A DNA stretch of 64,000 nt from Calocera cornea HHB12733 (GCA_001632435.1 KV423916.1:62001-126000); one strand, 5' to 3'; counted from the stretch's first letter, positions 34,553 to 46,258 are shown. A program made the numbers and translations. Notes: a model not told the origin generated them from the letters alone.

Positions 34553-35801
34553 TCATGCCAGCGGCATCGAGATCAACCGCCTACGCGTCCCTCCATGCAC
34601 GGGTACGGCCTCCTTCAGCCGTTCCATGCCCTCGGGCGAGCAGCTCGGGAAGGCCACGGCCATTCCCGGCCCCATGGACAGCCGCCTGGCCACGTTGAGC
34701 GTGTGGGTCGGGCTCTCCTCGTCCTCGTCAAACTCGGGCCACTCGAATCCGCCCATGTCCTCTAGCTCGGGCAGCGTGGGACACTCGTCCCAGAACTTTG
34801 GGGGGGCGAGCCTCCAGCTCCTGCCACCGCCGGAAGCGGCAGGGGCGGACACGCGCCGTGAGCGCGGGCGGGTGTACGCGGGCAGCACTAGGGGGCCGAA
34901 CACGTCCTCTAACGCCGGGCGCGGGCGAAGGCGTTTCTTTCCCCAGGGCTGGAGGTGGTGGGATTGCGCAGAGCTCGCCACGTCTCCCGGGTGTGCCAGG
35001 CCTGAGGGCGGGAAGGGCGCTAATGGGGGGAGGAAGGAGGAGGAGAGGGTGCTGCTAGGCGCGTTTTGCGGCGAGTTGGAGGACCACGTCGAGAGGAGGG
35101 TGAACACCGATGTCCTCGAGGCGGGCCGCCCGGGACGTGAGGCGCGGGAGATGCGAGATCGTTGAGAGCCAGAGCTTGAGAAGGGCGAGACGAGAGGAGG
35201 CGAGATGGCCAGGAGCTGCGAACGGGCGAGGGAGAGGGAGAGCGGGGAAGCAGGAGATGGGGAGAGCACGGCGCGGGCGGAGAGGTACACGCTCTGCCCG
35301 CTACGGCTGCTGCGGCCAGGGCTCGTCGAGCGTCGCACCCGAACCACCACTGGCGACGGTCTCGGCAGGCTGAGCTTCACCTGCTCCTGCTCTCCGACCT
35401 CGTGGCGCTGGGGCGCCTGGGAAAGCCTGGACCGGGAAGGGTGCGAGGGCTGCGAGGGCTGCGAGGGCTGGGAAGAAGCCGAAGCAGACGTGGCCGTCGA
35501 GTCGCTCGACTGCCGGCGGAAGGCCTTGAGGACGATCGGCAGCGGGCGGAGGTGGGAGAGGGAGAGCTCCGAGGAGTGGGAGTGCTTGCGGGCGTGCGTT
35601 GGTCGGGAGGGCGGGAGGCCTGTCTCTGGTGGTTAGCGAGGACGAGGGTCGGAGGGGAGAGGCAAGCGTACCTGGTTTCTCGTTGTGTCCCTGCTCGTCG
35701 GGCAGCTGCAGCTGCGACACCGGCTTCTCGTCCACCGAAGGCCGCTCGCGCTCTTCTCGCCTGAGCAGGTGGGCAAGCAATGACTTGAGCTTGCCTGGCA
35801 T
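34553..35801 (-). CDS. Ser/Pro-rich protein of unknown function
   Basis: Two exons (35801-35672, 35619-34553) with a 52-bp intron join in phase to 398 aa. The N-terminus (Met-Pro-Gly-Lys-Leu-Lys-Ser-Leu-Leu-Ala-His-Leu-Leu-Arg-Arg) is amphipathic and basic. Residues about 45-220 are Ser/Arg-rich and disordered, with Ser-Gln-Pro repeats. The C-terminal part has a more ordered segment (Pro-Pro-Lys-Phe-Trp-Asp-Glu-Cys) followed by an acidic patch (Phe-Asp-Glu-Asp-Glu-Glu). No domain is recognised. Phase agreement across the intron and the switch of frame make the gene credible. It may be a lineage-specific regulator, but that is a guess. Confidence 0.65.
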
Positions 35802-36764
35802 GTTTGCAAGTCTTGCCGGATGGGGATGCGTAGGTCGTAGCCGCTGGTCGGTTCGGTGCGTTCGTTGTGGGTGAGGGGGTGTAGGTCGTGGTGTAGTCCT
35901 TGAAGCGCTGAAGAGAGAGCGAGAAGCGTGTTGTGCGTGGGTGTGGAGAAGGGGCAGCGTAGTTTGAGTTGGGCGTTAAGCGGTGGGCGGTGGGCGTTGT
36001 AGAGCGTCGAGGGGACAGGGAGGGGCCGAAGGGTGTGTGGTGGGCGAGTCTAGAGCAGCGTGCGGCGTGTCGCACAGGATGGGCTCGCCATGCACCCCTG
36101 GTGAACCTTGTCAACCGTGCGTGTGTCTCACCTAGTTCGACCCAGAGCGGTCAAGAGCAAAGCTGCAAGCACCCGTCCAACTCCAACCCGTCCAAGGCGC
36201 CCGCAGCAGTAGCCCGTACTGTATGCGTTCCCCGTCGCCCGGGGCGGGTTGGTTGCTCGGGGGAATGAGGAGAAAAAAGCGTGACCAACCCCCAGGAACC
36301 CCGTGCGCCTCCCGCCGGCGCGTCGCTCTGCAGTCCCTTTTTTTTCGCGTTCTATGGAACGCGCGATGGATCGGGCATAGACGGGGCCACGGCTTCTCTC
36401 TGATCAAGTGATGGGACGATAGGGTTCTCCATCTTCACGCTGGCCAATAATCTGGTGGCATCTCTGGGCTGGAGGCGCTTCACTACCCGCTTGCCCGATT
36501 GGGTGGTTACCGGGCCGAATTGGGAAGGTCGCACGAGAAGGGTCCAGCAGTGCGGCCGTGAAGCCGATTCCGCAAGCCGAAGGGGCGCATGCCGGCCGTC
36601 GCTTCCGGCGTCTGGTTGACGACGTGCTGTGATGTCGTGCTTCTGTTCGCGGGTCTCCTTCGTTTCGTTGTTTCTTGCAATGTACGCCGAAGCGGTTGCA
36701 GACCCATTGCGTGCGCTACCTCTGGTCACTGGAATGTTCGGCTCTATGCACGGTCCTCTTCTTG
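35802..36764. other. Intergenic region
   Basis: About 960 bp upstream of the Ser/Pro-rich gene with no supportable exon chain on either strand. Confidence 0.45.
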
Positions 36765-36938
36765 GCTCCCGACAGAGAACATTTGCTTCCGAAGAGAGCT
36801 AGTCTACTCCCGCTGGGTGCGCATCTGCTTCCGCTCCACCAATCTGCTTCCGCTCTCTGAATGTGTTTCCGCTTGGGCATTTACCTCCGCCCGAGGTATT
36901 TGCTTCCTCCGGATGCATCCGAGCTTCCGCTTTTAACG
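36765..36938 (+). repeat. CTTCCGC array C
   Basis: About nine units with TTTGCTTCCG- or TCTGCTTCCGCT-like cores 17-20 bp apart, upstream of the CMD-like gene. Same orientation as arrays A, B and D. Confidence 0.65.
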
Positions 36939-37094
36939 GACACAAGTTGACGGAATAGCCTAGTCCGGGCCAAAGTCCCAGCGTGTGATTAGGCAAGGGT
37001 CCTTCCTGAGTCGGTACTGAAACGCCTCGGTGCCGAACCGAGCTGGGCGCATACACCTGCCAGCCTGTCCCCACTCCTACGGGCGTGGCAGGCC

Positions 37095-37991
37095 ATGCTC
37101 TTGCGCGCCCTCCCCCGCCTCCTCCCCTCCCCATCCTCATATCTCTTCTGCACCCCAGCAGCACTACAGCAGCGCACAATGTCCCACTCGCACTCCCCAC
37201 CATCAGCCGCCTTTCTCAACAAGCTCGCCAGCAACAGCGCCCTCCAGCCCGACACATGGTACCTCCTCGCCGCCGCGACGGCGACAACGCTTGGCGCCGG
37301 TGAAGAGTGGCTCCCCGCGATCTACTCGCACGCTGTCGGCCCGCTCGGCCCCGCTCCCGCCGAGCCGTCCCCCTCCCCTCCCGTGTTCGCCGACGACCCA
37401 CTCCCGCGGCGGCGCGTCGTGCGCAGGCTGAAGGAGGCCTTGGTGAAAGGGGCGATACTGTTCGGTGTCCCCCGGGCCATCAGTGCGAGCCTGGCGCTGC
37501 AAGATGCGCTGGCTCCGGGGGACAGGGACGACTCGTTTGTGCGGGAGGGCTTCCACCTCGATGGGGAAAACGAGCAACGGGGCCACGAGGCGCTCCACCG
37601 GATCTATCGGGACGAGATGCCGCTCGTTGGCGAGCGCAAGGCGCAGATGCGTGACATAGAGTGGTACAGCTACAACGCCACGTACGGGGTGTTCCTCGCG
37701 CCGATCAGCGAGACCAGCGACCGCGCCCCGCTCAGCATCAGGGAGACGGAGATAGTTGTCCTTGCGTGCCTGGTGGCACTGAGGGCGCCGCTCGAGGTGC
37801 GCTGGCACCTGCGGGGAAGCCTGCGGGTGGGGATGAAGGAGGAAGAAATCGAGGCGGTGCAGTGCGCCGTGGAGGAGGTGGCGAAGGAATGTGCCGGCGT
37901 GGACGTCAGGACGGGGATGCCCAGGGTGCAGGACATGGTGAAGGTTATGAGGGAGCGAGAGGCGGAGAAGGCCGCGGGGACAAAGACGTGA
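37095..37991 (+). CDS. Carboxymuconolactone decarboxylase-like protein
   Basis: A single-exon gene of 298 aa, or 270 aa from the second ATG at 37179. The first 28 residues (Arg, Leu, Ser, Ala and no acidic residue) could be a mitochondrial presequence. The last 110 residues match the CMD/AhpD fold: Glu-Thr-Glu-Ile-Val-Val-Leu-Ala, then Glu-Val-Arg-Trp-His-Leu-Arg-Gly-Ser-Leu-Arg-Val-Gly-Met-Lys-Glu-Glu-Glu-Ile. The Cys-x-x-Cys of peroxidase-type AhpD is absent, so a thiol-peroxidase role is unlikely. Fungi carry many such CMD-like proteins of unknown reaction. Family assignment is moderate and the substrate is unknown. Confidence 0.72.
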   Translation: MLLRALPRLLPSPSSYLFCTPAALQQRTMSHSHSPPSAAFLNKLASNSALQPDTWYLLAAATATTLGAGEEWLPAIYSHAVGPLGPAPAEPSPSPPVFADDPLPRRRVVRRLKEALVKGAILFGVPRAISASLALQDALAPGDRDDSFVREGFHLDGENEQRGHEALHRIYRDEMPLVGERKAQMRDIEWYSYNATYGVFLAPISETSDRAPLSIRETEIVVLACLVALRAPLEVRWHLRGSLRVGMKEEEIEAVQCAVEEVAKECAGVDVRTGMPRVQDMVKVMREREAEKAAGTKT

Positions 37992-38400
37992 TTCGTGTAC
38001 GTTTCAGAGAGGGCCTTTTGTGTATAGTAACGTTGTACGTTGTGGGATGATTGCAGTCATACATTGAGAGCGGACCGCGTTGTCCGTTGCGCTCTGCGAG
38101 AGCTCGACATCGTCCATGCCGTATGCGTTGGAGTAGGAGGACGTTGGCGAGTGATGGATCGGGCCGGTTGAGGCGGTGGGATGGGCGGGTGAGTGTCGCA
38201 GCTGCGAGAGACGCAGATCAGAGATGTAGAGGCCTCTCATGGTGGACGCAAGGTGCAAGCCGCCAGTGAGTTCGCAGGTCACGAACCCGCTTAGCAGGCG
38301 GAGGCGGAACTCTTTCTGAGGACCCTACCTTCTTCCCAAAAAAAGCCGGGTGTAGGGTATCCTGACGGACCCTCGCTCCCACTCCAGTCACCAACCTGCG
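37992..38400. other. Intergenic region
   Basis: Spacer of about 410 bp. The stretch 38100-38200 resembles, on the minus strand, part of the cyclin L gene near 32110-32205 (Leu-Arg ... Ser-Pro-Ala-His-Pro-Thr ... Ser-Pro-Thr-Ser-Tyr-Ser-Asn), so it may hold a small decayed cyclin fragment. Confidence 0.4.
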
Positions 38401-40260
38401 ATGCATCGCACTGTCTGCAGGCGGGCATACCTGCTCTCCCGACACCTGCACACCTCGGCCGGACGATTAGCCGGCGGTGCTTTACGGGCTGGCGTCAAAG
38501 CGGCCGCAGCGCCCGTGGTCGTTCGCAAGGGGTCACTCTTCGACCCTGACCCGGCTACCGCACCTCCTCCCACGTCTCAAGCCATAGAGCAGACCGCACA
38601 TGCTCTCCCGCCAGAAACAGCGGAAGAGGTGGAGCAGATGGAGTGGGCAAGCAGGGCGAAGGCGAAGCTTATTCGGACACTGGGAGATCAGACCGTGAAT
38701 AACCTCCTCGTGATGATACCGGCCGACCTGGTGAAGAAACTCTCGGAGATGTGCATATATGCGACTCTGGACCAGCTGGTGGACTGTACGTAGTTGGGCA
38801 CTACATGATACTACTTGTCTGACTGGCAAGCATACAGACTGCAAGCAGAATATATTTGGATACCTCCGAGAAGAGCCGAAATCGCGGGCCAACGGCATGT
38901 TCCTCATCGCCGACCTGATGATACCGACCACTAAAGGTGACCTCTGCGTATGTGCTTGAATATAGTCATACTCAGTGTGATACAGTAAGCACCAGTGTTA
39001 AGCACAAGCTACGCATGGCTGGTCGCAACGAGCTTGACAAGCTATGGGTTTTCAGAACTGGGAAGAGTCCGCCGATGGAGATCGATACTCTACAGACGCC
39101 CCTGGAAGAAGAAAAAGCCGAAGAGCACTTCTCGCGGCTAGACGTCGACTATTACAACTTCCGCCTCGAGCACGGAGACTGCCTGGCAAACTTTGGCATG
39201 GCGGTGATGGAGGAGAGGCAGATACGTACCAAGGTCGAACTGGACAAGGAGTTCTTGGTGGATCTTGATGAGCCGAGAAAACGACTGCTCAACTACTTGG
39301 ATGAGGCCATTGAGCACAATTTTGGGGCAGCCGCGTTCAAAGCTGGAAGTCTGTTCGAGGAGGGCATCGTGCTCCCTCTCGAAGGCGAAAAGGCTGTGGA
39401 GTATTATGAAAAGGCGCTCGCCTTGGGTGTGTAACCTGACAGTCCTATGCATGACTCTCGCTAAGCTTGCTTTAGGCTATACGTACGCCGCAGTACGCTT
39501 GGGGTATCTCTACAAATCCGGTCCCATGTCCCTTAAGGGACAACCAAAAGTCAAGAGCGATCGAAGGAAATCCTTGGAGTACTTCGAGATGGCCGCGGAA
39601 AAGTGGCCGGCTGCAGCGCTTCAGGTAGCCCAGGCATACTACCGTCGTCACGGCTTCACCTCCGAAGAACACTCTAGGACATATCAGACAGACCCGAATG
39701 ACGAGAAAGCGGCGCACCTCTTTAGCCTAGCTGCCGACAAGAACAGCTGGATATCCGCACGAATGCTCTCAGACATACTTCTCATGGATCGTGCGGATGT
39801 CCCAAAGCGGAGGATGGACGATGCAAAACGTCAGCAGCCGAAACGCGTCCGCCAGCTGGAATACGCCGTCGCCTTGCTGAAAAGCATTCCGCAGAGCGAT
39901 CAGAAGAAATGTTTTATCATTGGCTGGGACGATAGCTACAAGCTTGCTTGCCGGCTGCTGGAGGCCGCGAAGAAGGGAAACCGAGCGATGGACTTTGATC
40001 CTGTAAAACTCACGTCCTGGACTAAATGGAGCCCGGCGTTCAAGGCCATTGGACCCCCGAGAAATTCGCGGAGGTCAAACGGAGCAGCCGGCATCCGTAA
40101 ACACATTTCCGAGGCCGAGAAGAAGAGTATAGAGGAGAAGCGGAGAGAAGTGTTGATGGGTAGCCTCATGTCCCAAGTGAAGGTGCGCCTAAAGGGGGGG
40201 CCGCCCAAGCGCAGTCCGACGAGACCTCGGGCCACCATTGCATCCGGACCTGGGGTCTGA
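38401..40260 (+). CDS. Sel1/TPR-like repeat protein, likely mitochondrial
   Basis: Four exons (38401-38785, 38838-38936, 38986-39426, 39476-40260) join in phase to 569 aa. Residues 1-35 are Arg/Ala/Leu/Ser-rich without acids (Arg-Arg-Ala-Tyr-Leu-Leu-Ser-Arg-His-Leu-His-Thr), a strong mitochondrial presequence pattern. Residues about 210-400 contain Sel1-like helical repeats (Ala-Ala-Phe-Lys-Ala-Gly-Ser-Leu-Phe-Glu-Glu-Gly; Ala-Val-Arg-Leu-Gly-Tyr-Leu-Tyr-Lys-Ser-Gly). The C-terminus is very basic (Lys/Arg/Pro), suggesting nucleic-acid or ribosome contact. Fungal proteins of this shape act in mitochondrial gene expression, but I cannot name an orthologue. Confidence 0.78.
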
Positions 40261-41027
40261 GCAAGGATCTCCTAGGCGGACAGTTGGCAAATGCTTCGCA
40301 CTGTACTTTTATCTGCATTGTGTCAATAGCTCTGGACACGTAGAGACGATACCAACCGCAATCAATGAACGGGCACCGCCCCCCTTTCCCCTGCCCCGCC
40401 CTCCAAATCTCGGGTCGCCAATGACACGAATTCTGCCTTCTTCTGGTTTCTACTTGCGCGAAAGGTGGTCGCCTCGTGGGACGGCGTAAGGCAACAGTAA
40501 TCGTTCATTATGACATTTCCTCCCTTCGACATTCAAGACCGTGGTACTAGGTGATGCAAGGGTATAGTCAGCAGCGGAAAAGCGAGATTTCGTAGGTCGG
40601 GGCGAGCAATGGACAAATGAGCAACGTCGGTGGAGTGGGATGGGATAGGAAGGCGCGCCGACGGCAGCAACAAGGGTAGCGAGGGATGGACAGCGGGAAT
40701 GCAAAGAGATGTGGGAAGGGAAAGGAGTGCGCGAGCTTTTGGGGACCATCTACTTCGTAAGAGGAGCGAGGCAAGATGGACAGGAATGAGAGCGGAAAGG
40801 TCATTAAGAACGAAACAAGAGGATATCGCGCCAGCGAGGCCAAAAGCCCGTGCCGTGCAGTCGTTAGTTTGAGCGGGAAGAAGTGAGCATTGACAGGTTT
40901 GAGGACATTAAGCCGATCGGCCAATCGGGGAGCGGAGCGTTCGGAAGATTTTGAAGAGGAAGTAGCAACCATGTCGTGAAAGAGGAGGGCAGGAGATGGA
41001 TATTGTAGGTCGTTAACAGTTTCGAGC
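40261..41027. other. Convergent intergenic region
   Basis: 770 bp between the converging Sel1-like (+) and Rrm4-like (-) genes, presumably both 3' UTRs. No gene is seen. Confidence 0.5.
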
Positions 41028-43724
41028 TCACTTTGATGCCACCTTCTGTGCCTTCTCCCGGAGCACCATCGGGTACTCGTTGGCGAGATGTGCAAGGCTC
41101 CGCAGGTCATCCTGGTCCATGAGCGCAATAGCGATCTTGGCGGCGTTGCGCATGCCAAAGCCCTTTAGCATCTTGTGCAGCTTCTCCCCGAGCTTCTGCT
41201 TGCGGTCGTACTCCTGCTTTTGGTCCAGCTGGTCCATCCAGCTGTCCGTACTGCGGATCACCTCCGGATCAGCTTTCGGCAGGGGCAGGCCAGCAGAGTT
41301 GGGAGTCCGGATGATGCGCATGATTTCTGCCGCTGGGAGCGCAGCAAGCGTCTCGAGTGTGTACGACGGCTGCGAAGGGGACGGCGTGAGAGGGGAAACG
41401 ATCGGCCGCGTGGGCGTTGGGGCCAGCGGTCCCTCTTGCGTGTCGTCCACAATCTTCGTGATCTGCGGCGTGGGCGGGCCAGGCTTTCCATTCCCAGCAA
41501 TCGCGGGTGAGGTAACCATACGATCGGCAGAGCCGTCTTCGTCGCCCTCCTGTTCGCCCTCCTGTTCGCCCTCCTGCCCATTTGCGGCTAGTACGACTTC
41601 CCTGGCGCCGTCGACCTTCAGGCGCAGGTACTCGGCGTTGAACGCGCACAGCGCGCGCTCCTTCTTGCTGAGCGTCATGAGCAGGTCGAGGATCTCGTCC
41701 ACTTCGCTGTCGGGGATGGCGCCCAACTCGACCACCTTGGCGCGAAGCTTTTCCCGTTCGGTCGTGGGCGTTTGGGCGGCATTCGAGCCCGCGTGAGGGG
41801 AGGGCGTAAGCGGCTTGGTCGTGGCTTGTGCGGGGAGGGAGACGGGCGAAGATGGGTGCTCGGGGGCAGAGGCAGACAGCCCAAGAGGCACACCCTGGGT
41901 CGGTGATGGCCCGGGACGCTCTGGCTCGGGGAGCTCGAGATGCTTCGGCGCGCCCTCTCGCTCGATGCCCTCGTTCTTCTGCGGCTGGGGCGTCGCATCT
42001 TCTGCGAGGTCCGCCGCGTCTTCCTCCTCAACCGCAGTCTGTTCGCTGATCGACTGTGCTTCTGCCGGCACAGCTTGCGCAGCTTCACCCCGTACGCGGG
42101 CTGCGAGCGCCTCGAGCCCATCTTTGGACCGCAGGCCCTCGACGATCATGTCCAGTGGCAAGCCTAGGAGCGCGTCGATGATGCCTGGGGCTTCGTCCTC
42201 CGTGACGGGGCTGTCGAGTTCTTTAAGCCGGCGGGAGAGCTCGCCGTGCAGCACCTCCCTCCGAACGACGGGGGAGAGGGAGGAGAGCTCGTCCTGGTGG
42301 AGGACGATGTTTCCCTGCAAGGCGGCGGCGTAGTAAGACCCGCTGCCGCGCCTCGGGCGCGCGGCTGGCTGGCCCTCACTCGCCTCCTCGCCTGTGCCGT
42401 CGCTGTGCACCGGGCTGGCGCCGCCGCTCTGCCGTTGTGCGCGTTTGTTGCCTGAGAAGCGCTCGCGAAGCTTCTCTTGGCGAAGGGCTTTGGGCTCGTG
42501 CAGCCGGACAACGATCTGCTTGTTGTTCATCATCGTGCCGTCCATGACATGTAGTGCCTGCGCGGCTTCCTCCGGCGTTTGATAGGAGACAAAGCCGAAG
42601 CCCTTTGACGTTCCCTGGTCATTGCGCATGACACGGGCGCTATAATACCATTAGCCACAATCCATTACTAATCTGTAACGTAAGTGCTCACCTGACGATC
42701 CTCCCGAAGTGCTTGAACGCCTCAAACAGCATATGGCTATCCACCTCGAAGTCGAGGTTCTTGATAAACAAGTTGCAAGGATCGATCAGGCCGCTCGCGC
42801 TCGTGCTCCCAGGCCCAGAGAGGGGAGCAAGCTGGACCTGCTGCCCCGGTCCATGGGCGAACACACCCGGTCCGCCGACGCCCACCGGGCTCTGGCCCTC
42901 AAAGTTGCCGAGCGGGGCGCGCGGGGAGGTGTAGACGGTACTGTAGGGGCTTGTGGGCGTCTGCGGGCCGCTGCTGAGGGATGGCATGGAGGGAGGCGCC
43001 GGGAATCCACCCATGCCCATGCCCATGCCCATGCCCATAGGCTGGCTGCCGCTGCGCGGGATGAACGCAGGCGCGTTGACGTCGACGCCTCGCTGTGGGC
43101 CCGCCCGCCGCGGGTTGTACGGCTGCACGGCGACGGTGTACCCGCCGACGTCGGCGCAGTGCACGGCCTGTTCGCCCCGCTGCGCATCCTCCTCCCTCCA
43201 GTACTCGACGAGGCCCGTGTCACGGCCGAAAGCAGTGTGCCGGCGGACGGAGACGAGGGGACCATACGGGCGGAAGAGCTCGAAGAGGTCGACGTCGCCT
43301 AGGTCGGGCGGGAGGTGCTTGACGAGGCGCGCGACAGCGGTGGGGGTGGGGAGCGAGCCTGGCTGGGGGAGGTAGTTGAGCGGGAAGGGGGAGAGGGTGA
43401 GGATCGTCTGCGGGGGCAGGGTGGCGAGTGGGCGGGCGGAGAGGGTGACGAGCGCCTTTTCTGCGACGAGGAGGGACTTGAACTCGATGCTGCCTATATG
43501 CGCGTCAGCAGCACGTCATGGCGAGGGTTGCAGGGTTGCGCACCTGTTCCGCTGCCGTCCTTGTTCAGCCTTGGGCGATAGGGTGTGCAGAACTCGAAGA
43601 CGGGGGGCAGGTCGGCCTCTGTGAACGTCGGAGGGAGGCCTGCGATGTAGAGGATCGGCTGCTGGAGGAGCGGGTGGGGCTCGAAGGGAGCGTACTCGCC
43701 CGCGCCGGCCTGCGATGGATCCAT
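41028..43724 (-). CDS. Rrm4-like endosomal mRNA transporter (3 RRM, 3 MLLE)
   Basis: Three exons (43724-43544, 43493-42692, 42639-41028) join in phase to 864 aa. RRM1 spans about 23-100, RRM2 about 103-190, and RRM3 about 296-375 (Asn-Leu-Phe-Ile-Lys-Asn-Leu-Asp and Lys-Gly-Phe-Gly-Phe-Val-Ser-Tyr). Three helical MLLE-type segments follow at about 447-515, 622-680 and 790-860; the last has Lys-Leu-Gly-Glu-Lys-Leu-His-Lys-Met-Leu, the classic PABC-like start. This order matches Ustilago maydis Rrm4, which rides early endosomes via FYVE proteins carrying PAM2-like motifs and transports mRNAs, for example for septins. A Met-Gly repeat (about residues 245-252) sits between RRM2 and RRM3. Orthology is inferred from architecture only. 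Confidence 0.85.
43012..43038 (-). repeat. CCCATG hexamer repeat in the Rrm4-like gene
   Basis: About five tandem CCCATG units (plus strand) encode Pro-Met-Gly-Met-Gly-Met-Gly-Met-Gly. Likely length-variable. Confidence 0.8.
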
Positions 43725-45131
43725 GCTGAGGGGGGGCGTGTTAGGGAGGAGAGGGAGAAAGAGAAGGGGGATGGGGAGCGGTGTTGGGGGTTGGGGTTGG
43801 GGCAGTGCGGCAGTGGGGCGAGCAAGCGGGTGGTGTGGGTGGTGTGGGGGCTGATGTGTGGTGGGTGGGTGTGGGTGTGGGTGGTGACGTGCGATCCGAT
43901 TTGGAACGAGGCCGGGCGCGCGGTTGCAGGTGCAAAATTGCCAGGCGGCGGTATAGCGTGTGACAACAGGGGGGGTGGGTGTCACTTGCTGTGGGTTCGT
44001 TATGCAGTCACAGCGTGTATGCGCACACCGTGTCACCGCGGGTTCGTGGAGGTGAGGACTGGGTCGGGAAGGTGCAAGGTGCGGGAGGGAGATGGGTACC
44101 ACGTTCAACGCGCTCCCTCTTCCACCCTTTGCAGCGCTCGCTGCTCGGCCTCGCCACGCTTGCCGGCTGTGCTCCTCCTTCTCGCCCCGTTATGCCGCAC
44201 GCTTCTCATCCCCTGCAGAATAATATTTGCCTCCGCGCGGGACATGACATTCCATATGCGTCATCGCCCCAGCACCTATCATACGGGTCCCGCCGCACAA
44301 CCAGGCTTTGGGAGGCTCCAACAACCTTGGCATAGAATCTTACGTTGTGGCAAGGATGGGCCTCGAGCGAACAGGATGCGGTCTCTCCCAACAGCTCTGA
44401 TTCTCGTGGTCGGCAAGACGCGGCTCGCTCCCAATGCGGCGAGGCGTAACGAGTCCTCCCGGCCTGAGCCGCGGTGCTGCGTACGCGAGTACGCCTACCG
44501 CTGCTGCTGCTTTGGCCGAGCCCGCCCTAGACGCCTGCAGCGGTGCTGGCATTGGACCGGACCCGCGGAAGCGGGCGTGGTCGGGGGGCAGGACGAGGAA
44601 GGGCAGGTCAAGTAGTTTGGTTCCCCATGCTTTTGGTTAAGGCTTGGGTTCATCACATAGGGGGAATGAGATGTACAGCTTGCGGATAGCTCACAAGGCG
44701 GCCGGATCTCTGCTCAGCCATGTACTTCAACGAAGCTTTCTCAGACAACGCTTGGATAGAGGTGCCATGTCTCACCGGAGCCGCTGTGTCACGTGACCAT
44801 TACCTCCGAAACCCCGATCACGCCGATCGGCCTCCCTTATGTGCTCACGTGCCCATAGGGTCGCCGTCGCCGTTCGCGGACCGGCGGTGAGGGCGGCCGA
44901 GTGAAGGATGAGGCTCAATCCCGCTGGGCTGCCTCCCCCCGGGCCGACACCGCACAGACAATGGCGACATGGACAGGGCACGAACCCCGTGGCGACGGCG
45001 GATGCTTGGCTGTCGCACTATTCAAATACTCTAAACAGCAGGGCGACATGCTGACGGGGGTGCTCACTGGCGTGCATTGTCTCCTCTCCTGTCCGTCCCC
45101 TGCAGCCCACCGCCAGATACCGTAGAACAGC
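43725..45131. other. Divergent intergenic region with GT-rich tract
   Basis: About 1.4 kb between the Rrm4-like start (-) and the hydrolase start (+), so it holds both promoters. 43770-43895 is a G/T-rich, strand-asymmetric tract (GGTTGGGGTTGGGG, GGTGTGGGTGG). ORFs crossing the region are frame shadows or random. No further gene is seen. Confidence 0.5.
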
Positions 45132-46258
45132 ATGTCTTTCGAGCCCGCTGTAGCCACTCTTGAGAGCGTCACGGGCGAGGAGCCGGTCAAGCTGAGCTAC
45201 TACGACTCGCAGCCAGGGCGCACAGAGGGGCTGTACACTACGCTCATCGTCGTCCACGGCAACGGGTACAACGGCTGTGTGTGCTCTCCTCTCCTCTCCC
45301 TCCTACCCTCCTGCTGAACGATGCATGGCAGCGATCTGGAGCCCCTGGGCGCCCACACTGCCCGAGGATATCCGCCTGATCGCCTACAACCGCAGGGGTT
45401 ACGGTGGCTCCTCCCCCATCTACAACCCGCCTAATCCCGTACCTGGTCAGGTCGCCGGCCGCGGCATCCTCGATGTGATGGGCATGGTCAAGCACTGCGT
45501 CGAGGTGCTCAAGGTGCCTGCCAAGGACCCTGCGACGGGCAAGGGCGGCATCGCCCTGATGGGATGGTGCGGACTGCCTGACCGCTGCTTATGGTCTTCC
45601 GATGCTAATGGGGATCAGGTCACGCGGATGTGTGCTCATGGTGGGCCTGCTCGACCTCTACCCGACCCTCCCCTCGACCGAGGGCAAGTTCGGCCTCCCC
45701 GCGTCAATTCCCACCCTCACCCCTGCGCTGAAGTCTCATCTCGCCACGGTGTTGCACTATGAGCCGCCGCTGCAGGCCGTAGGCATCCCGCCCGGCGAGC
45801 TGCCCGCCATGAAGGTGCCCGTGTCGGAGCAGGGCCGCGTCTTTGGCGAATGGATGAAGAGCATGGTGCCTGACCATGCCAAGCCCATCCTCGACAAGGC
45901 CTTCCAGGTGGAGAACGTCCCAGTGGACACGGCGATGATTCTCGTGGAGAATGGCGATTGGCCAGCGGCAGAGGTGATCGCCAAGCGCGCAATGAGCAAG
46001 ATCCCCGAGGGGGTCAGCAATGGGCTGCTTTACGGTACGTCCCGTTCTGCACTCTGCACCGCAAGGAGCAATGGCTGAGTATAGTCAGGCACCAAGTCCC
46101 TCGACTACGTTTACGACGTCGTCCCCGTGTACAAGGAGATCATGGCTGACCAGCCGCATACAGGCTCGCTGTCCATGGAAGGCACCGGCCACTTTGCGAT
46201 GGCATCCCACCCAGAGCTGCTCACAAAGACAGTCGTGGAGCTCCTCAACACTCTATGA
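45132..46258 (+). CDS. Alpha/beta hydrolase
   Basis: Four exons (45132-45276, 45332-45566, 45619-46034, 46089-46258) join in phase to 321 aa. Features are a His-Gly-Asn-Gly oxyanion-loop motif near residue 45, Tyr-Asn-Arg-Arg-Gly-Tyr-Gly-Gly-Ser after strand 4, and a nucleophile elbow Gly-Trp-Ser128-Arg-Gly. A late His in Gly-Thr-Gly-His-Phe-Ala-Met is the likely catalytic base. An intron falls inside the Trp codon next to the nucleophile; the only way to keep the Gly-x-Ser-x-Gly motif is to remove it. There is no signal peptide, so the protein is probably cytosolic. The substrate is unknown, and esterase/lipase or epoxide-hydrolase-like activities are all possible. Confidence 0.85.

Noticed and set aside
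43770..43805. TTGGGG-type telomere-like repeats
   Set aside because: Only two or three irregular units inside a longer G/T-rich tract; not a telomeric array.
43518..44615. 365-codon plus-strand ORF upstream of the hydrolase
   Set aside because: It overlaps Rrm4-like exon 1 in antisense and then runs through low-complexity G/T sequence; no motif or splice support.
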